The notes: generated from the letters alone by a model not told the origin. DNA of 64,000 bases from CAWDMN01 sp963803155 (GCA_963803155.1 CAWDMN010000112.1:9651-73650), one strand, 5' to 3'; positions 18,361 to 27,176 are shown, numbered from the stretch's first letter. Numbers and translations are program-made.

Positions 18361-21300
18361 ATGACTAGCAAAGTGACCATCATCTATTTTCTGATTTTTG
18401 GATCTCTTTTTTTTAGGGAGAATATCCAAGCCCAGACCAATCCAGATAATGCTGAATCATTTTATGCTTCTTTTGAAAAAAGCAGCATGGCCGACCGGGC
18501 TCTGGGGGATGAGGTCCCCCTTCAGGCACGGGCGATCCGGATTCTGCGGGAAGGGCGAAGGGGCAGCGCAGTGATGCTGCCAGCGGGAGCGATCCTCAGC
18601 TATAGTGCATTGGGGAATTTATTTTCGAGCCGGGGCACCATGGCCTTTTGGTGGCGATCCGATCTGATTTCTCTTAAAGTGCCCTTTACTATCGTTAGAA
18701 TTGGCCAAACTTTCAAGGTCAATCATAAATTCCTTTTTATGGACCTGGGATGGGATGGAAAAGCTTTTCGGTTGCGCTTGTCGGATTCTCAAGCCCGAAT
18801 CCATTCTATCGAGTCTAAATACAGTTGGTCCTCCGATCCAAAAGTATGGGTCCATCTGGCTTTCAGCTGGGATGAATCCGAGGGGATCCAATTGTTTGTC
18901 GACGGAAAGCTGACAGCTCAGGAGCCTGGGCCACTATCCTTGGATGGCACGCTCGATCAGTTTGCTTTTCTTTCCGAAGAAGTTGCTCCTTTCCATTTGA
19001 GCGGGGCAGAGCAGGCGGGGTATTTAGATGAATTGCGGATCTATGAAAAAGCTCTCGATCCCCAACAGATTGCCAGGCTCCTGGAATTTGGAGCTGGGGC
19101 GCCTGGACTCATGCTCGAATCAAAAATGGGTGAAGTGGAAAAATGGAATGCCATCGCCCGGCAGAAAAGAGATTGGGACATTAAGCAAGATTTTTTGGAA
19201 GCATCCAGCCCTATGCTAATCCGAAGAGTCACTCCATTAGATGGGCGTGACTCCCTGAAATTTTCGTGGGCTGCCAGCGATGGACGACTGGAAACCGGTT
19301 GGCCGCAAGAGTCCACCAAACCTGGTCGGCCCCATACGCTTCTATTGCGCCTGCCGAATGAACCTTTCAACTATTTGCAGCTCCAGGGAAACTTTACCGG
19401 TCGAATCCGCGCGAAGTCGAACACTCAAAATGTGATTTGGGAAGAACAGATTACTTCTGAATCCTCGCGCCGGATTGTCTTTCCACGGCCGATAATAGCC
19501 TCTGAGCTAAGTTTGGATCAGGCCGGAGGAGTGCTCAAAGAGATCTCCCTTTTTAATGGAAGGGAACTGACCCCGCAAGAGATTTCTTCTTCCCCCAATT
19601 CCCAAAGCCCTTACCGGTTTCGATTATTGCAGGCTGCACAGGCGCTGAATTTGGAAGGCATTTCCAAGAATCAGATACTCACAAAATTCGATCTTCAAAC
19701 CCAACTGGTCAGGAACTATTCAACTCTTGATCAGGAGGCTTGGGTGGGTGTGCCTGAGGAAATTTACAGACCCATAACAACGACGGGGGATTCTCCACGA
19801 TTTCTCCATGCAATCCATTTGATCTGCCCGCCTTTTTTGAAACATACCTTGTTGGAAAAAATTCGGATTAAGTTTAATCCTTCTACGGGTTCCATCAAGG
19901 CTGGGACGATCTTGCATTTCACTCTTCATGATCCTCTGGATCCCTGGCGTGATTTGTTGAACCTGGATATTCGTCTGGGGAGTGAAAAGGCCAACGAAAT
20001 CTGGCTTGATGCTCGCAGTTTTGTCTGTCCGGCGGGAAAGCCAGTATGGATGACTCTGACGGCTGATCCGCCGGATTTTGCTGCGCGGTGCTTGAATGGA
20101 GCTGAGATTGAACTCATGGAGTCGAAGTCTGATAATGCCGAGGCGTTAGCTCTGGCAATGGAAGATTACAAGAAGGATCGGCTGCGATCCATAAAGATGT
20201 TGGAACAGGGGATTGATACTCCTAGATTCTGGGCCAGTGATGAGTCTATGCGCTTGCGCCGACAATATAAAGTCGCTGATATAATTCTGGGAGCAATAGA
20301 TATCCTCCAGGAACTTTTTCCCAAGGACCCACAGGTCTTGACGTATTGGACCTGGACGCATCCTCACCAGGCTCCCGCCGATTTTACTCAGCCGGAGAGG
20401 AACGATACAACCATTCCTCTATGGGCTCAGCAACAGCAAACCCTCAATCAACAATTGCAGAAAATTCTCTCCTGGTGGCAGAAGTCCTTCCCGGCTTCTG
20501 AACCAAATGCGGGAGGGAGTGCCAAGTCTCAAGCTGTGCTTTTTTCCAATCTGGCCGCCATCGGTCTGCTAGACAGTCCTTCCTCTTCTGCTTTATACGA
20601 TCGGCATTTGTCCTCTCCAATTCAGGACGCCGTGGGGAACGACCGCCGGATGAACGTCGCTCAGATGAGTCTTGCTTATTTTCGAAGTCTACCCCGTGCA
20701 TCCGATTACGAAGATCAGGAAGCTGTTTATTTTAATCCTATACAAGCATACCAGTCCTATTTCCGTCCTCTTTTATCCGCAGCGGTTATGGCTTATGGTC
20801 AACCGAAGGTAATTGAAGAACTCATGGCACAAGCCCGAATGGCCATGGGTTTGACGGGGATTAATCCAGTTGGCCATCGTCATTATAAAGCCTACCTTTT
20901 TAACTGGAAAGAGATGGTGGAGGAAGGGATTTGGGGCCGCGAAGAACCATCACACCAGGCTTTGTGGCTGCCAGCATTCCTGCTTGGCTGGTACAATGGC
21001 AATCCGAATTTGATCCAACTGATCAGCGAAAATGCTGATGCCTGGTTGGCCCACTGGCAGGGCGAAAAATATCCCAATCTGAGCCGCGTGATCCGATATT
21101 CTTCCGATGCATCTTTGAGTCACGGCGCTCCAGGTCAGGAGTTGCTCAATCTGATGTGGGCTGCTTATCGATTGACTGGGAAGGAAAAGTACCTTGGACC
21201 TTTGGAGCAAATCCTGAAAAATGGAAACCTCGACCTCACTTATCGAATTTCCGGGAATTGGGGGAATGCTGTAGATGCGGAACCCCTAAAGGAATTGCTT

Positions 21301-22206
21301 CCAATCGGGGTTCGGAAATCGCCGATCTGGGATCATAACCTTTATGCGGATGAGAACGGAATTGTCGCGCGTCAAGTCGCCTTTTCTTTGACTGGGGATA
21401 AATCCTATGTGGAAGATCTTCAAGCGGCCCTCATCAAGCATTTCCATCAAAACCTTTTGTTTTATACGGAGTTGGAGCCAAATTCCGAGCAGATGTGCAT
21501 GCCACTGTGGGGACTTCAGAAACTGGTTTTGGGCGGCGTGGCAACGAGCCCGCTTTGCACGTTCCCGAATCATGCCGTCAGTTGGGAAAATGGTGGCGGC
21601 AACTGTGCAAAATTGATGGAACAGTCTACCCTCCGGTCCATCAAGGCGGCGTTGTTTAATTTGTCGCCAAAATTGATGGATATCACTATGAGAGTGTGGA
21701 ATCTGGAAAATGGGACTTATGACATTACGGAAGGAACCGATGTCACGCAGGATGATAAAATTGATGTAGTAACAACACGCCGTCAAATGACATTAAAACG
21801 CGGATCAGCTATCCCTCTTACCCTCAGGCCCAAAAAGGTGACCATTTTAGAGATTCAACAAAACCAAAAAGGAGCCCCGAGCTCATTGCTTTCGGATCTT
21901 GCTATCGGACCTGATGACTTCGCATACAATTTGGAAAAAGATAGTGGCGATCTTACCGTACATAATCTCGGGAACGTGAAGACTCCTCCCTTTCTCCTGG
22001 TGGTGGAGAATGAACGCCACGTCGTCTTATTCAAGCAGGAGATTGAGCCTATTGAGGCTGCGCAGGATTTGACTCCCAGGAGTGTCAAAGTGCCCATGGC
22101 GGGATTCAAAGAACAGAATGCCAAAGCAATTTATATTCGCTTAGATCCTCTCAATAAGGTGGAAGAAATCTGCAAAGATAATAACCAAGTGAGAATCGTG
22201 TTTTGA
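18361..22206 (+). CDS. Very large secreted LamG-domain protein of unknown activity
   Basis: 1281 aa with a signal peptide (IIYFLIFGSLFFRENIQAQ). Residues ~45-245 form a LamG/concanavalin-like jelly roll: GTMAFWWRSDLI, WVHLAFSWDESEGIQLFVDGK and the closing GYLDELRIYEKALDPQQI are its hallmarks. The middle (~290-600) looks beta-rich. The C-terminal half is mostly helical with tryptophan-rich repeats such as HGAPGQELLNLMWAAYRLTGKEKYL (~920-945), which suggests an alpha/alpha-toroid like that of polysaccharide lyases and glycosidases, followed by a beta-rich end. I do not recognise a catalytic family with confidence. It could be a surface or periplasmic enzyme acting on polysaccharide. Monocistronic, with a weak Shine-Dalgarno. 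Confidence 0.7.
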   Translation: MTSKVTIIYFLIFGSLFFRENIQAQTNPDNAESFYASFEKSSMADRALGDEVPLQARAIRILREGRRGSAVMLPAGAILSYSALGNLFSSRGTMAFWWRSDLISLKVPFTIVRIGQTFKVNHKFLFMDLGWDGKAFRLRLSDSQARIHSIESKYSWSSDPKVWVHLAFSWDESEGIQLFVDGKLTAQEPGPLSLDGTLDQFAFLSEEVAPFHLSGAEQAGYLDELRIYEKALDPQQIARLLEFGAGAPGLMLESKMGEVEKWNAIARQKRDWDIKQDFLEASSPMLIRRVTPLDGRDSLKFSWAASDGRLETGWPQESTKPGRPHTLLLRLPNEPFNYLQLQGNFTGRIRAKSNTQNVIWEEQITSESSRRIVFPRPIIASELSLDQAGGVLKEISLFNGRELTPQEISSSPNSQSPYRFRLLQAAQALNLEGISKNQILTKFDLQTQLVRNYSTLDQEAWVGVPEEIYRPITTTGDSPRFLHAIHLICPPFLKHTLLEKIRIKFNPSTGSIKAGTILHFTLHDPLDPWRDLLNLDIRLGSEKANEIWLDARSFVCPAGKPVWMTLTADPPDFAARCLNGAEIELMESKSDNAEALALAMEDYKKDRLRSIKMLEQGIDTPRFWASDESMRLRRQYKVADIILGAIDILQELFPKDPQVLTYWTWTHPHQAPADFTQPERNDTTIPLWAQQQQTLNQQLQKILSWWQKSFPASEPNAGGSAKSQAVLFSNLAAIGLLDSPSSSALYDRHLSSPIQDAVGNDRRMNVAQMSLAYFRSLPRASDYEDQEAVYFNPIQAYQSYFRPLLSAAVMAYGQPKVIEELMAQARMAMGLTGINPVGHRHYKAYLFNWKEMVEEGIWGREEPSHQALWLPAFLLGWYNGNPNLIQLISENADAWLAHWQGEKYPNLSRVIRYSSDASLSHGAPGQELLNLMWAAYRLTGKEKYLGPLEQILKNGNLDLTYRISGNWGNAVDAEPLKELLPIGVRKSPIWDHNLYADENGIVARQVAFSLTGDKSYVEDLQAALIKHFHQNLLFYTELEPNSEQMCMPLWGLQKLVLGGVATSPLCTFPNHAVSWENGGGNCAKLMEQSTLRSIKAALFNLSPKLMDITMRVWNLENGTYDITEGTDVTQDDKIDVVTTRRQMTLKRGSAIPLTLRPKKVTILEIQQNQKGAPSSLLSDLAIGPDDFAYNLEKDSGDLTVHNLGNVKTPPFLLVVENERHVVLFKQEIEPIEAAQDLTPRSVKVPMAGFKEQNAKAIYIRLDPLNKVEEICKDNNQVRIVF

Positions 22207-22277
22207 AATGAGCAAGAGAGCCGATTATTCTCATCTTGCGTCTTTATTTCGGCCAGGGGTTTCCATTCCGAATGGAG

Positions 22278-23017
22278 TTATTGGGGGTACCAGTCGCGGA
22301 TTCGGACTTCAATGCCCGTTTCATCTTTCAAAGCATCTCGGAATGGCGTCAGTTCCGTCGAGCCAAAATGATATGGGTAGACAATTCGAGGTTTAAATAC
22401 TCTCACTGCTTCAGCCGCCTCTTGCGGGGTCATGGTAGAAGGGAGGTTCATGCAAATAAAGGCAACATCAACGCCTGTCAGGTTTTTCATTTCGGGGATG
22501 TTTTCAGTATCCCCGGAGAGGTAGATCTTCTTTCCTCCTATAGTCAAGATGTATCCATTCCCGCGGCCTTTTTCATGATAGTGTTTTCCCGGAGCGGGGC
22601 CTCGCGTCAGGTTGTACATGGGGAATGATTCAATTTCGATCCAGGTAAATCTCCTTTTCGCCATTTTTTAAAAACAATTGTGTTGGGAACTTTTTCTGCA
22701 ATCATGGCAGGGCCGACTATCAGAGTCTCCTTTTTCAGGAGTGCCTCGATTCGACCCACGTCTAGATGGTCATTATGATAGTCGGTGACCAGGATTAAAT
22801 CAGGCTTGGGGAGAGCCTAATACTTCCCCCGCGTCCAGGGATCCACATCTATGACTTTCTCCCCATATTCCGGCATCGGGCTGGCATGTTTGTTCGGAGT
22901 AATTTTTATCTCACCCGCAGCGACTGGAATGGAATCTGTTTTCGCCTGTAGCAAAGGAGCCATGATGAATCCCGCCGTCAAAATTAAAATATCCAGCAGC
23001 CTATTTCTGATTTGCAT
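22278..23017 (-). pseudogene. Decayed secreted metallo-beta-lactamase-fold (UPF0173-like) hydrolase
   Basis: The remains of one gene can be followed across two frames. From ATG 23017 (GGAAG upstream) come a signal peptide (LLDILILTAGFIMAPLLQA) and the family N-terminus GEIKITPNKHASPMPEYGEK, VIDVDPWTRGKY; then an in-frame TAG at 22817-22819; then, still in frame, PDLILVTDYHNDHLD and GPAMIAEKVPNTIVFK. Frame is then lost in an A-rich run near 22655-22672, and the C-terminal half resumes in another frame (FTWIEIESFPMYN, NGYILTIGGKKIYLSGDTE, MNLPSTMTPQEAAEA, YPYHFGS). The metal motif THxHxDH has its first His replaced by Asp. Three independent lesions make a true pseudogene likely; a functional C-terminal fragment is improbable. 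Confidence 0.8.
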
Positions 23018-23077
23018 TTTACTTCCGCATGAAACAACAAGGAATTTTTCCGGACAACATTTTGTTATCCCTTGAAA

Positions 23078-23108
23078 ATTAAAAAGCCCGGTGAACAGCA
23101 AACCGGGC
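23078..23108 (-). terminator. Rho-independent terminator of the zinc-ribbon gene
   Basis: On the minus strand, stem GCCCGGT / ACCGGGC with a 9-base loop followed by TTTTTAATTTT, about 35 bases after the stop of the zinc-ribbon gene. Confidence 0.85.
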
Positions 23109-23142
23109 ATTGGAAATGCGGGAATGTTTGATGGATGAAAAA

Positions 23143-23436
23143 TTAGGCCGCTTGGACTCTCTCAGAATATAGGAACCGCATACATGTAGGACAATTAATC
23201 ATTTCGCCGGATATGACTCGCTGCAATTGTGAAGTGGGAATCGAAAGGTTACAGGCAGCACAACAATTTCCTTCCAGGGGTGCAAAAGCGCCAAAATGAC
23301 CTTTCCCATTTACTCTTGCACTCAAACGCTCCAGAAAAATTTTCGAATGGGGTTGTTGACTCAATAACTGCTTAACTAAGGAATCGACATTTTGTCCCTT
23401 GGATTTTTCTTTTACGGTTTTTCGTCCGGATTGCAT
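23143..23436 (-). CDS. Small C4 zinc-ribbon protein
   Basis: 97 aa. A basic N-terminus (GRKTVKEKSKGQ) leads to a helical part and a C-terminal four-cysteine zinc ribbon: CAAC (NCCAACNLSIP), then CPTC followed by MRFLYSE. This matches the ribbon found at the end of the longer coiled-coil C4-type zinc-ribbon (DUF164/zf-RING_7) proteins, 'CxxC..IPxxxxxxV..G...CPxCxRILY', but the long coiled coil is missing. It may bind nucleic acid or a protein partner. It has its own terminator downstream and is separated from the ArsR gene by another terminator, so it is probably monocistronic. Function unknown. Confidence 0.75.
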   Translation of the reverse strand: MQSGRKTVKEKSKGQNVDSLVKQLLSQQPHSKIFLERLSARVNGKGHFGAFAPLEGNCCAACNLSIPTSQLQRVISGEMINCPTCMRFLYSERVQAA

Positions 23437-23473
23437 TGATCGCTCCTTTGGTTTTCTCAGTGGCGTGCCCCCA

Positions 23474-23503
23474 ATAAAAAACCGGGCTTGAGCCCGGTTT
23501 TTT
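23474..23503 (-). terminator. Strong terminator after the ArsR-type gene
   Basis: Near-perfect stem AAAAACCGGGC / GCCCGGTTTTTT with a TTGA loop, directly after the ArsR-type stop (minus strand). A/T flanks on both sides would let it act bidirectionally. Confidence 0.85.
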
Positions 23504-23507
23504 CTAT

Positions 23508-23882
23508 CTATGGATAAGATTGAGCCAACGACATTGAGAGTTTGATGGATTCTTCTAACTCCATTTCCTCCAAAATATTTCTTACGCCGACTAATTGGTT
23601 ATTAAAAATTTCCTTGGCAACGTCCAGCAATTTAAAAATCGCCGGATCGCTAACCGAGTAAAACACATTGGATCCTTCTTTTCGCGCAATAATAATGTTT
23701 TTATTTCTCAACACCGCCAATTGTTGAGAGGCGTTGGCCGGTTCAATTTTAAATTTCTGGCTAATTTCATTTACCGTGAGTTGTCGGTCACGTAGCGCGT
23801 CAAGAATAGAGATTCGCACAGGGTGAGCTAACGCCTTGAAAAATTCAGCTTTAAATGTAGCAATAGGTTGAGCCAAGAGCAA
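23508..23882 (-). CDS. ArsR/SmtB-family transcriptional repressor (cysteine-free)
   Basis: 124 aa. Winged helix-turn-helix: FFKALAHPVRISILDALRD, recognition region INEISQ-like NEISQKFKIEPANASQQLAVLRNKNII, and wing ARKEGSNVFYSVSD. The start is TTG 23882, as an in-frame stop lies two codons upstream. The protein has no cysteine at all, so it is not a thiol-based arsenic, cadmium or persulfide sensor; metal binding through His/Asp or control by another ligand remains possible. The upstream region has a good promoter overlapped by a three-half-site operator, indicating autoregulation. The downstream terminator makes it monocistronic, so its other targets are not shown by context. Confidence 0.88.
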   Translation of the reverse strand: MLLAQPIATFKAEFFKALAHPVRISILDALRDRQLTVNEISQKFKIEPANASQQLAVLRNKNIIIARKEGSNVFYSVSDPAIFKLLDVAKEIFNNQLVGVRNILEEMELEESIKLSMSLAQSYP

Positions 23883-23899
23883 CGCTCACTTTCGCAATC

Positions 23900-23931
23900 G
23901 CAGATTTAAACATCTGCAAATATATGCAGAT
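23900..23931. promoter_or_regulatory. Three-half-site operator at the ArsR-type promoter
   Basis: Plus-strand hexamers GCAGAT (23900-23905), ATCTGC (23912-23917) and GCAGAT (23926-23931) alternate in orientation. They give two overlapping dyads sharing the middle half-site, with 6-bp and 8-bp gaps. The outer site touches the -10 box; the rest covers the expected transcription start. Likely binding site of the ArsR-type protein encoded next to it. Confidence 0.65.
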
Positions 23932-23958
23932 TATAAAAAGAAAGATAACAAAAATCAA
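23930..23958 (-). promoter_or_regulatory. Promoter of the ArsR-type gene
   Basis: Minus strand: -35 TTGATT (23953-23958), 17-bp spacer, -10 TATAAT (23930-23935), about 50 bases upstream of the TTG start. The -10 box abuts the operator. Confidence 0.75.
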
Positions 23959-24044
23959 GAAATATTTTGTATTGTAACTATTTATTTTGGTCACCCATCA
24001 GGTAAAACGATGCAGGTGGCCGCGCTGATTCTCGATCAGATCGT

Positions 24045-24162
24045 CTAGGAGTCTGTCGGACTTTATTGATTTTCAACCAACTTTCAACAACGTAGAGGCA
24101 GTAGCTTCCTTGTAAGTTGTTGATTATTAGTCAAAATTATCGAAAGTCCGACAGGCTCCTAG
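24045..24162. mobile_element. 118-bp MITE-like foldback element with CTAG ends
   Basis: Terminal inverted repeats of 20 bp match at 19 positions (left CTAGGAGTCTGTCGGACTTT; the right end is its complement with one change). The interior is also partly self-complementary (CAACCAAC / GTTGTTGATT parts), so the whole can fold back. CTAG at both outer ends may be a 4-bp target duplication, or part of the repeats. It encodes no protein. A non-autonomous insertion-sequence derivative is the simplest reading; a plain hairpin is the alternative. Confidence 0.6.
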
Positions 24163-24480
24163 GACGGCGCAGTGGTTCACAAAATTAATGATAATAGTCG
24201 TGGCGAAGGTGGATAATATGATGCTTTGTGTGCCTTTTAATCGGCTCGGCCTCATGGCGAGCACGCAAGAAGTGCCCATCCTGCCCGAATGATTGATCTT
24301 TTTGGATCGACTGCGCGACAGGGATGGACAGAGGATCTGAGGCTTGCCCCCTGAGATAGCAAATCAACAAGACTTCAAATTCGGTATAATTTTTTCATCC
24401 TGCCGTCGCATTATTCCTCTGAGACCTTGTGACATCTTAACTCGGAAAAAGGGAGAATAACAGCAGATGGGTCATCCTCT
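24163..24480. other. Intergenic region beside the MITE-like element
   Basis: 318 bp. A 61-codon minus-strand frame rich in His and Arg near 24185-24370 has no start signal or known motif. It could be a gene remnant interrupted near the element; no support beyond that. Confidence 0.3.
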
Positions 24481-24984
24481 TTATTTTGTCAGGTGGTCGA
24501 GCATTACTTTCAGGGTGTTGAGGTTTACCGAATCACAAATATCTTCAATACATTTAGTGTAAGGAGCATGGTGACTCAAAATTGCGTCTTTTATCATAAA
24601 GACTCCGAAATCCCGGTCCTTGGCCCCGTAATAGGTAGCCAACACGCACCCGGTGGCACTCAGGCCACAGAGAAAAAGGGAATCGCATCCCAACTCTTGC
24701 AAGAGCTTTTCCAGTCCGGTCTGCTTAAAAGCGTTCGGATAGTTTTTGATAATTTGCCGGTCTTCTTCGCTGGTTTTCACCGAAGCGATGAAATGGAAGC
24801 CGGGGGTATCCGGCTTGGGTCCCCAGTCAGCTTGAGTGTGATAGATCCGAATAATAGGCAAACTGCGTTGTCGGAAAAAACCGATTGCCACATTGATGAT
24901 TTCGGGGGCGATTTTTTGGTCCTGTTCCGCCATATAAGGCAGGAATGCGTTTTGGATGTCAATCACCAGGAGTGCGGGTCTCAT
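24481..24984 (-). CDS. Isochorismatase-like cysteine hydrolase
   Basis: 167 aa from ATG 24984 (AAGGAG 8 bases upstream); the frame is open to 25062 but the extra residues are unlike the family. Catalytic triad expected for the family is visible: Asp in LLVIDIQNAF, Lys following the NYPNAFKQT stretch, and Cys in GLSATGCVLATYYGAKD with the usual cis-peptide region before it. Members hydrolyse amides or vinyl ethers (nicotinamidase, N-carbamoylsarcosine amidase, isochorismatase). The substrate cannot be chosen here. Monocistronic on the minus strand. Confidence 0.88.
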   Translation of the reverse strand: MRPALLVIDIQNAFLPYMAEQDQKIAPEIINVAIGFFRQRSLPIIRIYHTQADWGPKPDTPGFHFIASVKTSEEDRQIIKNYPNAFKQTGLEKLLQELGCDSLFLCGLSATGCVLATYYGAKDRDFGVFMIKDAILSHHAPYTKCIEDICDSVNLNTLKVMLDHLTK

Positions 24985-25484
24985 GGTTATTCTCCTTTTC
25001 CCCGTTGGGCTTGAGCATTGAAATAGCATCGAGGATGCTGCTGGTGCTTTCCCTGGATCCAAATAATTTTTCTTTTAAAAAATCCACCTCTACTGTTTTC
25101 CCACAATGGACAATTATTCAGCATCTAGGCTTCAGATCCTAGATTAATTTCCCTGTTTCCCTAAATAACTCGCAAGATTTTTTTTAAATATTTGAGGGGG
25201 ACGGGGGCTATATTTCGGGCCGATTGACGAGAAGGAAAGCTTGGCGGGAAGTAGAGCAATCGGTGAAAATAGTGTTTTGTCAGCGGGAGCGCCAACTTTT
25301 TGGGATTCAATTCAGTTTATAACCGCCACAGCCGAATATAGGGCCACGAGGGTTTTCGGATTCGTTATTGACCCAATGAGGGATGACATTTGATGGAGTA
25401 CATCCTTGACGAATCGCGAAAAATTCAAATTGAAAGGTTTTCAAGGTATAATCAATCACCTTTGGTAAATTAGGAGGAGTTTGC
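24985..25484. other. Divergent intergenic region, cysteine hydrolase / ilvD
   Basis: 500 bp containing the ilvD promoter candidate. No leader peptide with branched-chain codons, no T-box and no attenuator hairpin was recognised. Confidence 0.45.
25424..25452 (+). promoter_or_regulatory. Candidate promoter of ilvD
   Basis: TTCAAA (25424-25429), 17-bp spacer, TATAAT (25447-25452), about 33 bases upstream of the ATG. Confidence 0.5.
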
Positions 25485-27176
25485 ATGCGTTCTGATACCA
25501 TCAAAGTTGGGCATGACCGGGCGCCGCATCGGGGATTATTAAAGGCCTGTGGACTAACAGACGAGGATATGGGAAAGCCCTTTATTGGCATTTCAAATTC
25601 ATATGTTGACATTATTCCTGGACATATCCACCTGAGAGAATTCGGGATGGTGGTAAAACAGGCGGTGCGAGAAGCGGGCGGAATCCCGTTTGAATTTAAT
25701 ACGATTGGAGTCGATGATGGAATTTCCATGGGACATTTGGGGATGCGTTTTTCTTTACCCAGCCGCGAACTTATTGCGGACTCAGTTGAAACCATGGCAA
25801 TGGCGCATTGTTTTGATGGTTTGATTTGTATTCCTAACTGCGACAAAATCACTCCTGGAATGATTATGGGCTCTATGCGTGTCAATATTCCCACCATTTT
25901 TATTTCTGGAGGTCCGATGCGGGCCGGCACAAAAGCGGATGGGACCAAAGGGGACTTGATCTCCATCTTTGAGGGCGTGGGAAAATATCAGACGGGGGAA
26001 ATTTCCGCGGATGAATTGAAATCCCTGGAAGATAACTGTTGTCCAGGGTGTGGTTCTTGCGCGGGTATGTTTACGGCTAATTCGATGAATTGTCTGTTGG
26101 AGGCTATCGGGATGGCTTTGCCGGGGAATGGAACCATCCTGGCAGATTCTCCCGAGCGGCTGGAACTGGCCAAAGCTGCTGCACGCCAAATCCTGTTCCT
26201 GGTGAAAAGTGACTTGAAACCGCGGGATGTGGTCACTGTCAAGTCGATCGATAATGCATTTGCTCTCGATATGGCCATGGGAGGATCTACGAATACTGTT
26301 TTGCACACTTTCGCCATTGCCCGGGAAGCTGATGTGGTCTACCCACTTGAGCGGCTCAATGAAGTTTCCGCGCGGATCCCCTGCATCTGCAAAGTGTCTC
26401 CCTCCAAACCCGATGTTCACATGGAAGATGTGGATAGGGCGGGGGGAATAAGTGCAATTTTGAAGGAAATTTCCCAAAAGCCGGGTGCTCTCCATCTCGA
26501 TTTGCCCACTGTGACCGGAAAGACATTGGGCGAAAATATCGCGGCTGCGATAATTAAAGATGAAAGAGTCATTCACCGTTGGAATACTCCTTATACTGCC
26601 GATGGCGGTCTGGCTGTTTTGTTTGGGAACTTAGCCCCGGAAGGAGCCGTTATTAAGGCTGCGGGAGTCGATCCCGAATGTTACGTATTTGAAGGGGATG
26701 CCGTGGTTTTTGAATCGCAAGATGAATGTTTGGAGGCTTTGGAAAAGAGAATGATTCAGCCTGGCCAGGTGATTGTGATTCGCTACGAAGGACCGAAGGG
26801 AGGCCCTGGGATGCCTGAGATGCTTTCTCCCACTTCCATGATCAAGGGACAGGGATTGGGCACAAAAGTTGCCCTGATTACCGATGGAAGGTTTTCCGGT
26901 GGCACTGCTGGAACTTGTCTGGGACACATCAGCCCAGAGGCTGCAGAAGGAGGGCCCATTGCCTTAGTCCATAATGGAGATAGGATTCTAATTGATATCC
27001 CCCAAAGGAAGTTGGTCTTAAAGGTAGATGATCAGGAATTGGCTCGCCGGAAATCAAATTGGAGAAAACCTGCGCCAAAAATCAATAAAGGGTGGCTGGG
27101 TCGTTACAGCCGGCTGGTCACCAGCGCGAGCAAAGGCGCAGTCCTGGCTTTGCCAGAAGAATTAGATGCTCGCTAA
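25485..27176 (+). CDS. ilvD: Dihydroxy-acid dehydratase
   Basis: 563 aa, usual length. It dehydrates 2,3-dihydroxy-isovalerate and 2,3-dihydroxy-3-methylvalerate to the keto acids in valine, leucine and isoleucine synthesis, in the cytosol. Iron-sulfur and Mg-binding signatures are present: NCDKITPGM, CCPGCGSCAGMFTANSMN, MAMGGSTNTVLH, and the C-terminal GGTAGTCLGHISPEA. The three cluster cysteines (in the NCDK and CCPGCGSC regions) are present. ATG 25485 follows AGGAGG at ideal spacing. No other ilv/leu genes are adjacent, so it is transcribed alone. Confidence 0.97.
   Translation: MRSDTIKVGHDRAPHRGLLKACGLTDEDMGKPFIGISNSYVDIIPGHIHLREFGMVVKQAVREAGGIPFEFNTIGVDDGISMGHLGMRFSLPSRELIADSVETMAMAHCFDGLICIPNCDKITPGMIMGSMRVNIPTIFISGGPMRAGTKADGTKGDLISIFEGVGKYQTGEISADELKSLEDNCCPGCGSCAGMFTANSMNCLLEAIGMALPGNGTILADSPERLELAKAAARQILFLVKSDLKPRDVVTVKSIDNAFALDMAMGGSTNTVLHTFAIAREADVVYPLERLNEVSARIPCICKVSPSKPDVHMEDVDRAGGISAILKEISQKPGALHLDLPTVTGKTLGENIAAAIIKDERVIHRWNTPYTADGGLAVLFGNLAPEGAVIKAAGVDPECYVFEGDAVVFESQDECLEALEKRMIQPGQVIVIRYEGPKGGPGMPEMLSPTSMIKGQGLGTKVALITDGRFSGGTAGTCLGHISPEAAEGGPIALVHNGDRILIDIPQRKLVLKVDDQELARRKSNWRKPAPKINKGWLGRYSRLVTSASKGAVLALPEELDAR

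Noticed and set aside
22817..22819. Recoded TAG (readthrough or pyrrolysine) in the MBL-fold gene
   Set aside because: The same gene has a further frame break and a lost metal-ligand His, so decay explains it better; no recoding genes are seen in the window.
25782..26576. 264-codon open frame antisense to ilvD
   Set aside because: Lies wholly within ilvD, has no motif or ribosome-binding site and reflects codon structure of the sense gene.
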